Program-made: the position numbers and the translations under genes | Notes under the pieces: model-generated | What the model saw: the letters and a program-made list of their open reading frames with translations, nothing else | What the model was told of the DNA's origin: nothing | Database searches by the model: none | Source of the DNA: Subdoligranulum variabile | GTDB lineage: Bacteria; Bacillota; Clostridia; Oscillospirales; Ruminococcaceae | Direction: 5' to 3' | Assembly (NCBI RefSeq): GCF_025152575.1 | Contig: NZ_CP102293.1 | Coordinates: forward strand, 682,001 to 746,000 | Length of the DNA stretch: 64,000 nucleotides | Part shown: in pieces, positions 53,916-62,759 of the stretch | How positions within the stretch are numbered: position 1 is the first letter of the stretch | Layout: every line of letters begins with the position of its first letter

Positions 53916-53928
53916 GGAGGGGGCCGAC

Positions 53929-55212
53929 ATGTCTGCAAATGAAAAACGCCCCGTCATCCAGGTCACGGGACTGAAAAAGCAATACAAACTGGGCCAGATC
54001 GGCGGCGGCACCCTGACCCACGATCTCCAGAGCTGGTGGGCGCGGGTCCGCGGCAAGGAGGACCCCAACACCGTCATCGGCACCGACCAGCGGCTGTTCG
54101 GCCAGACCTTCATGGCGCTGAACGGCGTGGACCTGACGGTCTACCAGGGGGAAGCGCTGGGCATCATCGGCCGCAACGGCGCCGGCAAATCCACCCTGCT
54201 GAAGCTGCTCTCCCGCATCACCGCCCCCACCGAGGGTGAGATCCGCATCCGGGGCCGGGTGGCCTCCATGCTGGAGGTGGGCACCGGCTTCAACAACGAG
54301 ATGACCGGTCGGGAAAACATCTATATGAACGGCGCCATCCTGGGCATGACCCGGGCGGAGATCGACGCGAAACTCCCTCAGATCATCGAATTTTCCGAGT
54401 GCGGGGACTTCATCGATACTCCCGTCAAGCGGTATTCCAGCGGCATGTTCGTCAAGCTGGCCTTCGCCGTGGCCGCCCATCTGGACAGCGAGATCATGGT
54501 CATGGACGAGGTCCTGGCCGTGGGTGACATGAAGTTCCAGCAGAAATGCCTGGGCAAGATGAGCGACGTGGCCAACCAGGACGGCCGCACCGTCCTCTAC
54601 GTCAGCCACAACATGAGCACCATCCGCCAGCTGTGCAATCGCTGCATCGTGCTGGACAAGGGCAAGGTGATCTTTGACGGCGACGTGGAACAGGCCATCG
54701 CCATCTATATGGACACCACCGACGTGAATGTAGTGCACTACGACCTGGCCAACGTAGCCCGCATGACCGGCAGCGCCGGCAAGCGGTTCCGGCTGGAGAC
54801 CCTGGACTTTGTGGGCAAGGAATCCAGCGTCTTTGCCGACACCGAAAAGATGCGGGTGAAGATCACCTGGCGGGTGGCGGAACCCTTCGCGGGCATCCAC
54901 ATGAAGATGAACCTCCACGCCCGGGACTCCACACCCGTGGGCATCACCCATCCGGTGGACCTGGGCGCCGCCCAGCCGGGTCAGCTCTACACCACCGTGT
55001 TTGAATTTGACCCCAGCCTTCTGGGCGAGGGACAATACTATTTCTACCTGGATATTTTTGACGGGGCGCTGCGCCAGGCGGTCTGCCTGGACAAGCCGGT
55101 GACGGAGTTTGCCTTTGAGGTCACCAACAGCGACCTGACCATGCCCGAATGGGCCGCCGGCTGGGGCCGCATCCACTTCCCGCCCGTCAAGCTGCTGGAG
55201 GCGGAGGCATGA
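53929..55212 (+). CDS. wzt: Polysaccharide ABC exporter ATPase with C-terminal glycan-binding domain (Wzt type)
   Basis: 427 residues. Walker A is GRNGAGKSTLLKLLS, the signature RYSSGMFVKLAFAVAAHL, Walker B EIMVMDEVLAVGD and the switch His VSHNM. A long insert before Walker A (about residues 25-60) is usual for this group. Residues about 265-420 form a beta-sandwich like the Wzt C-terminal domain that recognises the glycan end cap (for example a terminal modification). Its presence suggests that the exported glycan carries a cap made by this operon. It overlaps the next gene by four bases. Confidence 0.92.
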   Translation: MSANEKRPVIQVTGLKKQYKLGQIGGGTLTHDLQSWWARVRGKEDPNTVIGTDQRLFGQTFMALNGVDLTVYQGEALGIIGRNGAGKSTLLKLLSRITAPTEGEIRIRGRVASMLEVGTGFNNEMTGRENIYMNGAILGMTRAEIDAKLPQIIEFSECGDFIDTPVKRYSSGMFVKLAFAVAAHLDSEIMVMDEVLAVGDMKFQQKCLGKMSDVANQDGRTVLYVSHNMSTIRQLCNRCIVLDKGKVIFDGDVEQAIAIYMDTTDVNVVHYDLANVARMTGSAGKRFRLETLDFVGKESSVFADTEKMRVKITWRVAEPFAGIHMKMNLHARDSTPVGITHPVDLGAAQPGQLYTTVFEFDPSLLGEGQYYFYLDIFDGALRQAVCLDKPVTEFAFEVTNSDLTMPEWAAGWGRIHFPPVKLLEAEA

Positions 55213-56186
55213 AACCCAATCTGTATATCTGCCACACGGCCTACCAGGTGCTGGTGGACCTGCTGCGGGCGGGCCGGGCCGAAGGAGGCCCCCACACCAT
55301 GGTACTTTCCGCCGCGGTGGCCGACGCCGAAGCCCTGGCGGTCCGGCTGGACAAGACCGGCGTGGTGCAAACCGTGCTGGTGGATGAGACCCGCTGGCCC
55401 GGCACCGTGACAGGACCGCTGGCCGCTCTGCGTGCCCGCCGGGCCTTTGAAAAGCTCTGCGGCTGGAAGCTGGACCGCGGCCGGTATGAAAACGTGTATA
55501 TCCATAACGACTGGAGCGTGCTGGGACGGTATCTCCAGGACTGCCATGCCGGGTACATCCTCTGCGAGGACACCTTCGGCAGCACCCTGGGGCCCGACCA
55601 GCATCTGGTCACCGACCAGCGCGCCGCCCCGGATTTTGCCCAAAAGCAGAACTCCGGCAAGGGATATCTCTACTGGGGGGACAGCCCCTGGTGCAAGCTC
55701 GTGGAGAGCGAGGACGCCAGCCGGTGCACCCTGTTCGGGCCCGAAAAATTGGTCACCGACAGCAAAGGAGCGCTGCTCCAGTCACTGACCGACGCCGAAA
55801 AAGCCATGGTGCGCACCGTCTTTCTGACCCAGCCGCTGCCCGAACAGGCCGAGGGCGCCACCCTGCTGTTGCCCCGCAGCTTTGTGGCCGACGGGCTGAT
55901 GACCCAGGAGCACCAGGACGCCATGTTCCGGGCGGTGGCCGCCCGCTATGCGGTGGGGCCGCTCTTCATCAAGACCCACCCCCGGGACACCACCGACTAT
56001 CAGGCACTCTTTCCCGATGCGGTGATCCTGGAACGCACCATGCCCAGTGAGGTACTTAACTTCTGCCTGCCCTTTACCTTCCGCCGGGCCGTAACCGTGC
56101 AGAGCTTCGTGCTGCGGGGCTTTACGGCGGCCGAGGAAAAGATTCTCCTCACGCTGGAGGAGGCCCAGGCGCTGATTTCCCAATAA
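55209..56186 (+). CDS. GT52/polysialyltransferase-like glycosyltransferase
   Basis: 325 residues. The start NLYICHTAYQVLVDLLRA and the late motif FIKTHPRDTTDY (HP-motif) are the features of GT52 and related CMP-sugar-using sialyl- and ulosonyl-transferases. No membrane segment is visible, so it works at the inner membrane face. It lies between the exporter genes and CMP-ulosonate synthesis genes, which supports use of a CMP-sugar donor. It overlaps wzt by ATGA. The family call is by pattern only. Confidence 0.65.
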   Translation: MKPNLYICHTAYQVLVDLLRAGRAEGGPHTMVLSAAVADAEALAVRLDKTGVVQTVLVDETRWPGTVTGPLAALRARRAFEKLCGWKLDRGRYENVYIHNDWSVLGRYLQDCHAGYILCEDTFGSTLGPDQHLVTDQRAAPDFAQKQNSGKGYLYWGDSPWCKLVESEDASRCTLFGPEKLVTDSKGALLQSLTDAEKAMVRTVFLTQPLPEQAEGATLLLPRSFVADGLMTQEHQDAMFRAVAARYAVGPLFIKTHPRDTTDYQALFPDAVILERTMPSEVLNFCLPFTFRRAVTVQSFVLRGFTAAEEKILLTLEEAQALISQ

Positions 56187-56211
56187 AATCCGTTTACAGG
56201 AGGTTTTCCCC

Positions 56212-56946
56212 ATGAAAACGATCGCTGTGATCCCCGCGCGGTACGCCAGTACCCGCATGCCCGGCAAGCCCCTGGCTGATGTGCTGGGCAAGCCGATGAT
56301 CTGGTGGGTGTACCAGGCTGCCAAGGCCTGTCCCAAGCTGGACGACGTGCTCATCGCCACCGACGACGAGCGCATCGCCGACGCCTGCAAACAGTACGAG
56401 ATGCAGTATCTGATGACCAGCCCCGACCACGATACCCCCACCGGGCGGATCTGGGAGGTCAGCACCAAGGTGGAAGCCGACCTGTACCTGCAGCTGATGG
56501 GGGACGAACCGCTGGTGAATCCGGCGGCCTTCGACCTGATCCTGCCCGACACACTGCCTGAGGATCCCTACTACGTGGCGGTGCTGACCAACATCATGGA
56601 GCATCCCGCCGACGTCATCGACTTTTCCAACCAGAAAGTGGTGACCAACGCAGCCCGGGAGATCCTGCTGATCTCCCGCAGCCCCATCCCCTACCCCAAA
56701 GGCACGCTGGATTTCGAGTACGAGAAGGTCACCGGCATCCAGCTCTACAGCAAGCAGGCTCTTGCGTTCTATCACGAAACCCCCAAATCCATTCTCGAAA
56801 AGGCCGAGGAGAACGACATGATGCGGTTTATCGAGAACGGCCACAAGGTTCACGCCATCGTGAGCCCCTACAAGACCGTCAGCGTGGACACCCCCAAGGA
56901 TCTGGCGCTGGTCAACGAGATTTTGAAGGAGAAACATCATGCCTGA
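56212..56946 (+). CDS. CMP-ulosonate synthetase (KdsB-like cytidylyltransferase)
   Basis: 244 residues. It transfers CMP from CTP to a 3-deoxy-ulosonic acid. KdsB marks are IPARYASTRMPGKPLADVLGKP at the N-terminus, VLIATDDERI, YLQLMGDEPLVNP (metal-binding Asp) and DTPKDLALV near the end. Kdo itself is rare in Gram-positives, so the product may be CMP-Kdo or a related sugar. AGGAGG lies before the ATG; it overlaps the aldolase gene by eight bases. Confidence 0.88.
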   Translation: MKTIAVIPARYASTRMPGKPLADVLGKPMIWWVYQAAKACPKLDDVLIATDDERIADACKQYEMQYLMTSPDHDTPTGRIWEVSTKVEADLYLQLMGDEPLVNPAAFDLILPDTLPEDPYYVAVLTNIMEHPADVIDFSNQKVVTNAAREILLISRSPIPYPKGTLDFEYEKVTGIQLYSKQALAFYHETPKSILEKAEENDMMRFIENGHKVHAIVSPYKTVSVDTPKDLALVNEILKEKHHA

Positions 56947-58498
56947 CATCAAACTGCTGGACTGCACGCTGCGCGACGGCGGCTACATCAACGACTGGCG
57001 CTGGGGCTTCGGTTCGGCGCGGCGGATCATCCAGTCCCTGACCCGGGCCGGCACCGACCTGGTGGAGGTGGGCTTTCTGCGCAACGTGGAGGGCTACGAC
57101 CCCGATGTGACGGTCTGCAACACCATCGAGGAGCTCAACCGCCTGCTGCCCGACGAGGGCCAGCGTGGCCACACCCTCTACTCCGGCATGGCCATGCGCT
57201 CCAACTATGACATTTCCAAACTCAGCCCCTACGACGGCCATGGCATCGAGCTCATCCGCATCACCGCCCACGACTACGATATCCGGGACGGCATGGACTT
57301 TGCCCGGGAGGTCAAGGCCCGGGGCTACAAGCTGTCCATCAATCCCATCAACATCATGGGCTACAATGACAAGGACCTGCTGTGGATCTTCGACCAGGTC
57401 AACGCCATCCATCCCTGGCAGTTCTCCATCGTGGACACCTTCGGCAGCATGCGCCGCCGGGATCTGGAGCGCATCGTCTCCCTGGCCGACCACAACCTGG
57501 CCCCCGACATCCGGCTGGGCCTGCATCTGCATGAAAACATGGCCCTGAGCTTCTGTCTGGCCCAGGAATTCATCGACAAACCCCTGCTGCGGGACAAAAC
57601 CGTGGACGCCAGCCTGATGGGCATGGGCCGCGCCCCCGGCAATCTGCCCATCGAACTGGTGGCGGACTACCGCAACGAGACCGGCAGCTGCCACTACGAC
57701 CTGGACGAGATCATGGACGCCATTCAGGACCACATCGCCCCCATCAAGGGCGAAAGCGAGTGGGGCTACACCCCCGCCTACTTCCTGTCGGCCCGGTTCA
57801 ACCTCCACCGCAACTACGCCGAGCATCTCCTGAACAAGGGCGATCTGACCAACCGGGACATCAACCACATCCTGGCGGCCATCGATCCCGGCAAGAAGAC
57901 GGTGTTTGATGCCGCCTACGCCGACAAACTCTACACCGAGTACCGCAACCGCCGCATCGATGACGAGGCCGCTTTGGCCTCCCTGCGGGATGCTTTTGCC
58001 GGGAAGAAAGTCCTCGTGCTGGCCCCCGGCGCCTCTCTGGCTACCGAGGAAGGCCGCGCCGCCGTGCAGGCTGCCCAAGCCGATGTGACGGTTTCGGCCA
58101 ACTTTGTGCCGGACTTTGTCACGCCCGGCTATGCGTTTTTCACCAACGCCAAGCGCTTTGACGAGGAGAGCGCCTACCCCTGCCCGGTGATCCTGACCAG
58201 CAACCTGCGCGCTCACGCCGCAGCCACCGTGGTGAACTACGACCGGCTTTCCGGCACCGACGCCCAGGGCGGCAACAGCGTGCTGATGCTGCTGCGGCTG
58301 CTGCGGCTGTGCGGCGCTTCAGAAGTGCTGCTGGCCGGTGCCGACGGCTACCGGCCGGGGGCTCCCGCCTACGCTGACGCCGGGCTGCACACCCACACAG
58401 GCCGCGGCGACGCCTACAACGCCCAGATGGCCGGTGCCATCCGGGCTGCCGGACTGCCGGTGCGGTTCCTCACTCCCAGTGAATACGAAAGGGCGTAA
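56939..58498 (+). CDS. DRE-TIM (HMGL-like) aldolase fused to a Rossmann-like domain
   Basis: 519 residues. Residues 1-300 form a DRE-TIM metal-dependent aldolase: LLDCTLRDGGYINDW (Asp8, Arg12, Asp13), the metal ligands His196 and His198 in GLHLHEN, and Asn235 in MGRAPGNLP. This resembles 4-hydroxy-2-oxovalerate aldolases. Residues about 356-519 are a second domain starting KKVLVLAPGASLAT, with TVSANFVPDF and FTNAKRF, which recalls the MptE/DUF115-type fold. In this operon the aldolase probably makes or breaks a 3-deoxy-ulosonate by pyruvate aldol chemistry. The role of the second domain is unknown. Confidence 0.82.
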   Translation: MPDIKLLDCTLRDGGYINDWRWGFGSARRIIQSLTRAGTDLVEVGFLRNVEGYDPDVTVCNTIEELNRLLPDEGQRGHTLYSGMAMRSNYDISKLSPYDGHGIELIRITAHDYDIRDGMDFAREVKARGYKLSINPINIMGYNDKDLLWIFDQVNAIHPWQFSIVDTFGSMRRRDLERIVSLADHNLAPDIRLGLHLHENMALSFCLAQEFIDKPLLRDKTVDASLMGMGRAPGNLPIELVADYRNETGSCHYDLDEIMDAIQDHIAPIKGESEWGYTPAYFLSARFNLHRNYAEHLLNKGDLTNRDINHILAAIDPGKKTVFDAAYADKLYTEYRNRRIDDEAALASLRDAFAGKKVLVLAPGASLATEEGRAAVQAAQADVTVSANFVPDFVTPGYAFFTNAKRFDEESAYPCPVILTSNLRAHAAATVVNYDRLSGTDAQGGNSVLMLLRLLRLCGASEVLLAGADGYRPGAPAYADAGLHTHTGRGDAYNAQMAGAIRAAGLPVRFLTPSEYERA

Positions 58499-58501
58499 CC
58501 C

Positions 58502-59011
58502 ATGATTCGTTTATTGGTCCTGGATGTCGACGGTACCCTGACGGACGGCGGCATCTACTACGATTCCCACGGCACCGAGATCAAAAAGTTTGCCGCCAAG
58601 GACGGAGCCGGGCTGCTCATTGCCCATGCCGCCGGCATCCGGGTGATGATCTGCACCGGACGGGAAGGCGAGCCGGTGCGCCGCCGGGCCGCCGACCTGA
58701 AAATCACCGATGTGTACCAGAACGTACAGGTCAAATCGGATTTTCTGCGGAAATTCATGGCGGAAAACGGCTACACCAAAGAGGAAGTGGCCTACTGCGG
58801 CGATGATATCAACGATCTGGCGGCGATGAACCTCTGCGGCTTTGTCGCCTGCCCCGCCGACGCTTCGGACATCATCCGGGCACGGGCGGATTACATCTGT
58901 CCCCAGTGCGGCGGCCATGGGGCCGTGCGCGGGGCCGTACAGAAAATTCTGGAAACGGACGGACGCTGGAAAGATGCGGTGTTTGCCGCCTTCGGCGTAC
59001 CGCTGGATTGA
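58502..59011 (+). CDS. KdsC-like HAD phosphatase
   Basis: 169 residues without a cap domain, as in the tetrameric C0-type KdsC family. Motif I is LVLDVDGTLTDGGIYYD, motif II ICTGREGEPVRRRAADL, the Lys follows in VKSDFL, and motif IV is YCGDDINDLAAM. KdsC removes the phosphate from Kdo-8-phosphate, and relatives act on other ulosonate phosphates. It lies three bases after the aldolase gene, with AAAGGG ahead of the ATG. Together with the KdsB-like enzyme it defines an ulosonate pathway. Confidence 0.9.
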   Translation: MIRLLVLDVDGTLTDGGIYYDSHGTEIKKFAAKDGAGLLIAHAAGIRVMICTGREGEPVRRRAADLKITDVYQNVQVKSDFLRKFMAENGYTKEEVAYCGDDINDLAAMNLCGFVACPADASDIIRARADYICPQCGGHGAVRGAVQKILETDGRWKDAVFAAFGVPLD

Positions 59012-59025
59012 ACCGGAGGGGTTGT

Positions 59026-61599
59026 ATGCCGGGCAGACCCAAACTGAAAAAACTGGATAAACCACTGTTCTGGGCGGCGGGCACGCTGGCGGTACTGCTG
59101 GCGGTCTCGGTGCTGGTGTGGCTGGCCCTGGTGCGTCCCGAACTGGGCAAAGGCCGGTCGGAATCCATCAGTGACGACTACAGCGCCTCCACCATCCTGC
59201 AGGACGGTCAGACCGCCAGCCAAACTTTCACCTTTGACGAGAATCTGCTGGCTGTGGGCGTGGAATTCTACCTGCCGGGCGGCCAGCCTGAGGGCGAACT
59301 GGAACTGGTGCTCACCGACGCCGATACCGGCGAAGAGCTGGCCCGCTCCACCGGCGTGATGGGCTACATCGTGCCCGCCCAGTACACCGTGCTGGGCCTG
59401 GACCGGGAGGTGCAGGGCACCGCCGGGCGGCGGTATCAGCTCTCGCTGACGCCCCACTACACCGGAACCGACGTGCTGGCCATCGGGCACAGCAGCGGTG
59501 TGGCCCTCTGGCAGGACCCCATGCAGCTGGATGGCTCCCCGGTGGACGGCACCATGGCCGTCCAGGTGACCTGCCAGCGCATCGGCGGCTATCTGACGCG
59601 GTTTTTCCTGCTGATCTGCGGTTTTGCAGCCCTGCTGGCCGCCTTCACCGTCTGGGCAGTGCTCAGCCGCAAAGTGCGCCTGCCCCGCCTTGTCTTTGTG
59701 CTGGTGCTGGGGTTGGGTGTACTCTACAGCTTTGTGCTGCCCCCCTACGCCGCTCCTGACGAGAAATACCACATCAACCAGAGCTTTACCCTGGCCTGCC
59801 GATGGGCGAATTTCTTCTCGGACGACGGATGGCAGATGGGCCATGTGCCCACCACCACCAGTTTCCGCCGGGAGACCGATGTGGATGCCACCCTGCAGGA
59901 TGAGAACACCACCGTCTTCACCTGGCAGGAATTCACCGGCACACTGTTCACCACCACCGACGCCTCCTTCGACAGCCACCAGGAATACGCTGAACTGCAG
60001 ACCGACCAGAATCCGCTGCTTTACCTTGTCAGCGGTGCGGCGGTGTTTCTGGCCTATCTTCTGCATTGGGGCTTTACGCCGGCGCTGGCCCTGGGACGGC
60101 TGGCGAATCTGCTGCTCTTTGCCGCTTTGGCGGCCTGGGCCGTGCGTGTGGCGCCTTTCGGCAAGCGGGTGTTTGCCGCGGTGGCTTTGCTGCCCATGAC
60201 GCTCCATCTGGCGGCCAGTTTCAGCCGGGACGCCCCGCTGCTGGGGCTTTGCTTTGCCTTTACGGCCCTGGTACTGGATGCCGCCTTCGGCCCCGATTCC
60301 CACAAAGTCCTCTCCCCGGCACGGTTGGCGGCTTTGCTGCTCACCGGCGTATTGCTGGCCCCCGGCAAAATGGTCTATCTGCCCCTGGCGGCCCTGGTAC
60401 TCCTGGTGCCCGGCCTGCGGCTGGGCCGCTATGCCAACGCCAAGAAAGCCGCTTATCTGGCCGCCTGCGTCCTGCTGGCCCTGGTGCTCAATACCGGCAC
60501 TCTGGCCGGGGCCACAGCCTCCTCCTCCGAAGAGGCAACCGCTTCCACCGTGGCCGAAACCACCGGGTTTTCCCCGGTGTCCCGCACCGAAAAGGCCCGG
60601 CCAACCGAACCGGATGACGCCTACGAGGACCTCATCTGCGGCGAGAATACACTGGAAAATTATGTCCGGCGTCTCTACTACTATGTGGAGGATACCCGCG
60701 ATCCCGCCCAGAGCGAGGTGGATTTCTGGGTACAGGCTCTGAAAGAGGGCGACGTATCCCCGGTGGTGCTGGGGCAGACCTTCCTGTTCAACACCGATAA
60801 GATCAACAGCTATACCGACGGGGAGGACGTTCTCTCCCAGGCGTCGCTGGCCCTGCTGGGCGAGGATCTTGTCCAGACCGGCAACACCGATCTGGCCGCC
60901 GACTATGCCACCGGCGGCGCGCAGGCGGTCTACAAGGTCGTCTACAGCCTGGAGTACTGCAAGGAGCGCTTCGCGGAACTGGGCCTGGAGCCCGGTGTCA
61001 TGGATGACCGTCTGCCACTCGACCGGGATACCATCGCGGCTGAAGTACAGGCGGCCCAGGCCACCCGTGCCACCCAGAGCGTGACCGACGAGGCCGACAG
61101 CATCACCTACACACCGGGCTATATTCTGACCCACCTGTATGACACGGTGTTGCTGCTGGTGCGCTCCGCCGTGGAAAACGGCGACCACTATCTGCGCACC
61201 CTGGTGGGCGGCAGTCTGAGCTACTATTCCCTGGATCTGGCCTGGGGCTGGGTGGTTCTGCTGTATCTGCTGCTGGTTTACGCGGCGCTGCCGGTGCAGG
61301 GCGCTTCCCTGCTGCCTGTCGGTCGCGGCCGTGTCTGGTGTGGGATGGCCGCGGTGCTTTGCTGCCTGCTGGCGGTGGCGGGATGCCTGCTCTGGACCCC
61401 CACCCATTACGACACCCTCTACGGCCTGCAGGGGCGGTATTTCCTGCCCGTGCTGCCGTTGCTTCTGCTGGTCTGCCTGCCCCGACAGGTGGCCCGGGTA
61501 ACGGATGAGGACACCGCCACGGTCCGTCTGATGGGGGCCCTGGCCCTGACCCAGTTCGGCGTACTGATGAATACCATGCTGGCCGTCATCGCAAGATAA
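59026..61599 (+). CDS. DUF2142 membrane protein with internal DUF4214-like segment
   Basis: 857 residues. One N-terminal membrane segment (about 14-35), an outside beta domain (about 45-175), then a multi-membrane core starting with LPPYAAPDEKYHINQSF, the DUF2142 hallmark (GT-C-like). A large loop (about residues 480-700) holds NYVRRLYYYVEDTRDPAQSEVDFWVQALKEGDVS and SLEYCKERFAELGLEPG, which look like DUF4214 repeats. GT-C members transfer sugars outside the membrane. ATG 59026 has GGAGGG upstream. Downstream glycosyltransferase genes follow closely. Confidence 0.78.
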   Translation: MPGRPKLKKLDKPLFWAAGTLAVLLAVSVLVWLALVRPELGKGRSESISDDYSASTILQDGQTASQTFTFDENLLAVGVEFYLPGGQPEGELELVLTDADTGEELARSTGVMGYIVPAQYTVLGLDREVQGTAGRRYQLSLTPHYTGTDVLAIGHSSGVALWQDPMQLDGSPVDGTMAVQVTCQRIGGYLTRFFLLICGFAALLAAFTVWAVLSRKVRLPRLVFVLVLGLGVLYSFVLPPYAAPDEKYHINQSFTLACRWANFFSDDGWQMGHVPTTTSFRRETDVDATLQDENTTVFTWQEFTGTLFTTTDASFDSHQEYAELQTDQNPLLYLVSGAAVFLAYLLHWGFTPALALGRLANLLLFAALAAWAVRVAPFGKRVFAAVALLPMTLHLAASFSRDAPLLGLCFAFTALVLDAAFGPDSHKVLSPARLAALLLTGVLLAPGKMVYLPLAALVLLVPGLRLGRYANAKKAAYLAACVLLALVLNTGTLAGATASSSEEATASTVAETTGFSPVSRTEKARPTEPDDAYEDLICGENTLENYVRRLYYYVEDTRDPAQSEVDFWVQALKEGDVSPVVLGQTFLFNTDKINSYTDGEDVLSQASLALLGEDLVQTGNTDLAADYATGGAQAVYKVVYSLEYCKERFAELGLEPGVMDDRLPLDRDTIAAEVQAAQATRATQSVTDEADSITYTPGYILTHLYDTVLLLVRSAVENGDHYLRTLVGGSLSYYSLDLAWGWVVLLYLLLVYAALPVQGASLLPVGRGRVWCGMAAVLCCLLAVAGCLLWTPTHYDTLYGLQGRYFLPVLPLLLLVCLPRQVARVTDEDTATVRLMGALALTQFGVLMNTMLAVIAR

Positions 61600-61615
61600 C
61601 GGCAGAGGAATTCCT

Positions 61616-62758
61616 ATGACTTTCTGCTTTTTCTCGGCGCAGTACCTGCCCACCCCGGGCGGTGTGGAGCGCTATACCTGGAATCTGGCGCGTCGCTGTG
61701 TGGCGGCGGGACATCGCGCCCTCATCGTGACCAGCGCTCTGCCGGGCCTGCCGTCCCGGGAACGGGACGCCGACGGGCTGGAGATCTACCGCCTGCCGGC
61801 CTTTCCGGTGATGGGCGGGCGTTTTCCTGTGCTGCGTCCCCTGGCACCGGCGGAGGATCTCTGGGCCCAAGGCATCGATTTTGCGGTCATCCAGACCCGG
61901 ATGTACACCCAGAGCGTCTGGGCGGCAAGGCAGTGCCGCAAGCAGGATATTCCCGCCCTGGTCATCGACCACTCCACCGGTTACATGATGCACGGCGGAC
62001 TGGGCGGCTTGCTGGGACGCTGGTATGAACACCTGGCCTGCGGCATCATCCGGCACTGCGGATTCCCGTTCTACGGTGTTTCCGGCGATGTCTGCCGGTG
62101 GCTGGGGACCTTCGGCATCACGGCGGCGGGCACGCTGCCCAATGCCGTGGACCCGGAGGAGCTGACTTCTCTGGCGCAGGCCGAGCCGCATACCGACTGG
62201 CGGCAAAAGCTGGCGGTTCCGGCAGAAGGCCACCTGATTGCTTTTGTGGGACGGCTGATTCCCGAAAAAGGAGCATTCCAGCTGGCCCAGGCCGTGCAGC
62301 AGCTGCCGGGATGTGTGCTGGCCGTGGCCGGCACCGGTCCCGAGGAGGAAAAACTGCGGGCGCTGGGCGGTTCTGTTCAGGTGCTGGGCGCGCTGCCTCA
62401 CCCGCAGATCATTCAGCTGCTGGACCAGGCGGACTGCTACTGCCTGCCCACCGAATACGCCGAGGGGTTTCCCACCACACTGCTGGAAGCCGCGGCCTGC
62501 CGCTGCCCCATTGTATGCACCCACACCGCCGGCACCGGCGAACTGCTGCCTGACGAGGACTATGCCGTCTATCTGGAAGACACCCGCCCCGACACCCTGG
62601 CAGCCGCGCTGCGCACCGTTCTGGCAGACCCGGAGGCAGCCCGGACCCGCGCAGCGCGCACCTTTGAAAACCTGACGGCCCGCTTTACATGGCAGGCGGT
62701 CTTTGCTACAATGATGAAAACGGCGCAGGACGCCCGGACGAGCGCAAAAAGGAGTTAA
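61616..62758 (+). CDS. Glycosyltransferase family 4
   Basis: 380 residues, GT-B fold. The N-terminal acceptor loop FSAQYLPTPGGVERYTWNLARRCVAAGH and the donor-side VGRLIPEKGAFQLAQAV, GTGPEEEKL and PTEYAEGFPTTLLEAAACRCPIV (E-x7-E motif) are characteristic. It adds a sugar from a nucleotide donor with retention. The sugar is unknown. AGAGGAA precedes the ATG; the GT2 gene starts one base after its stop. Confidence 0.93.
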   Translation: MTFCFFSAQYLPTPGGVERYTWNLARRCVAAGHRALIVTSALPGLPSRERDADGLEIYRLPAFPVMGGRFPVLRPLAPAEDLWAQGIDFAVIQTRMYTQSVWAARQCRKQDIPALVIDHSTGYMMHGGLGGLLGRWYEHLACGIIRHCGFPFYGVSGDVCRWLGTFGITAAGTLPNAVDPEELTSLAQAEPHTDWRQKLAVPAEGHLIAFVGRLIPEKGAFQLAQAVQQLPGCVLAVAGTGPEEEKLRALGGSVQVLGALPHPQIIQLLDQADCYCLPTEYAEGFPTTLLEAAACRCPIVCTHTAGTGELLPDEDYAVYLEDTRPDTLAAALRTVLADPEAARTRAARTFENLTARFTWQAVFATMMKTAQDARTSAKRS

Positions 62759-62759
62759 G

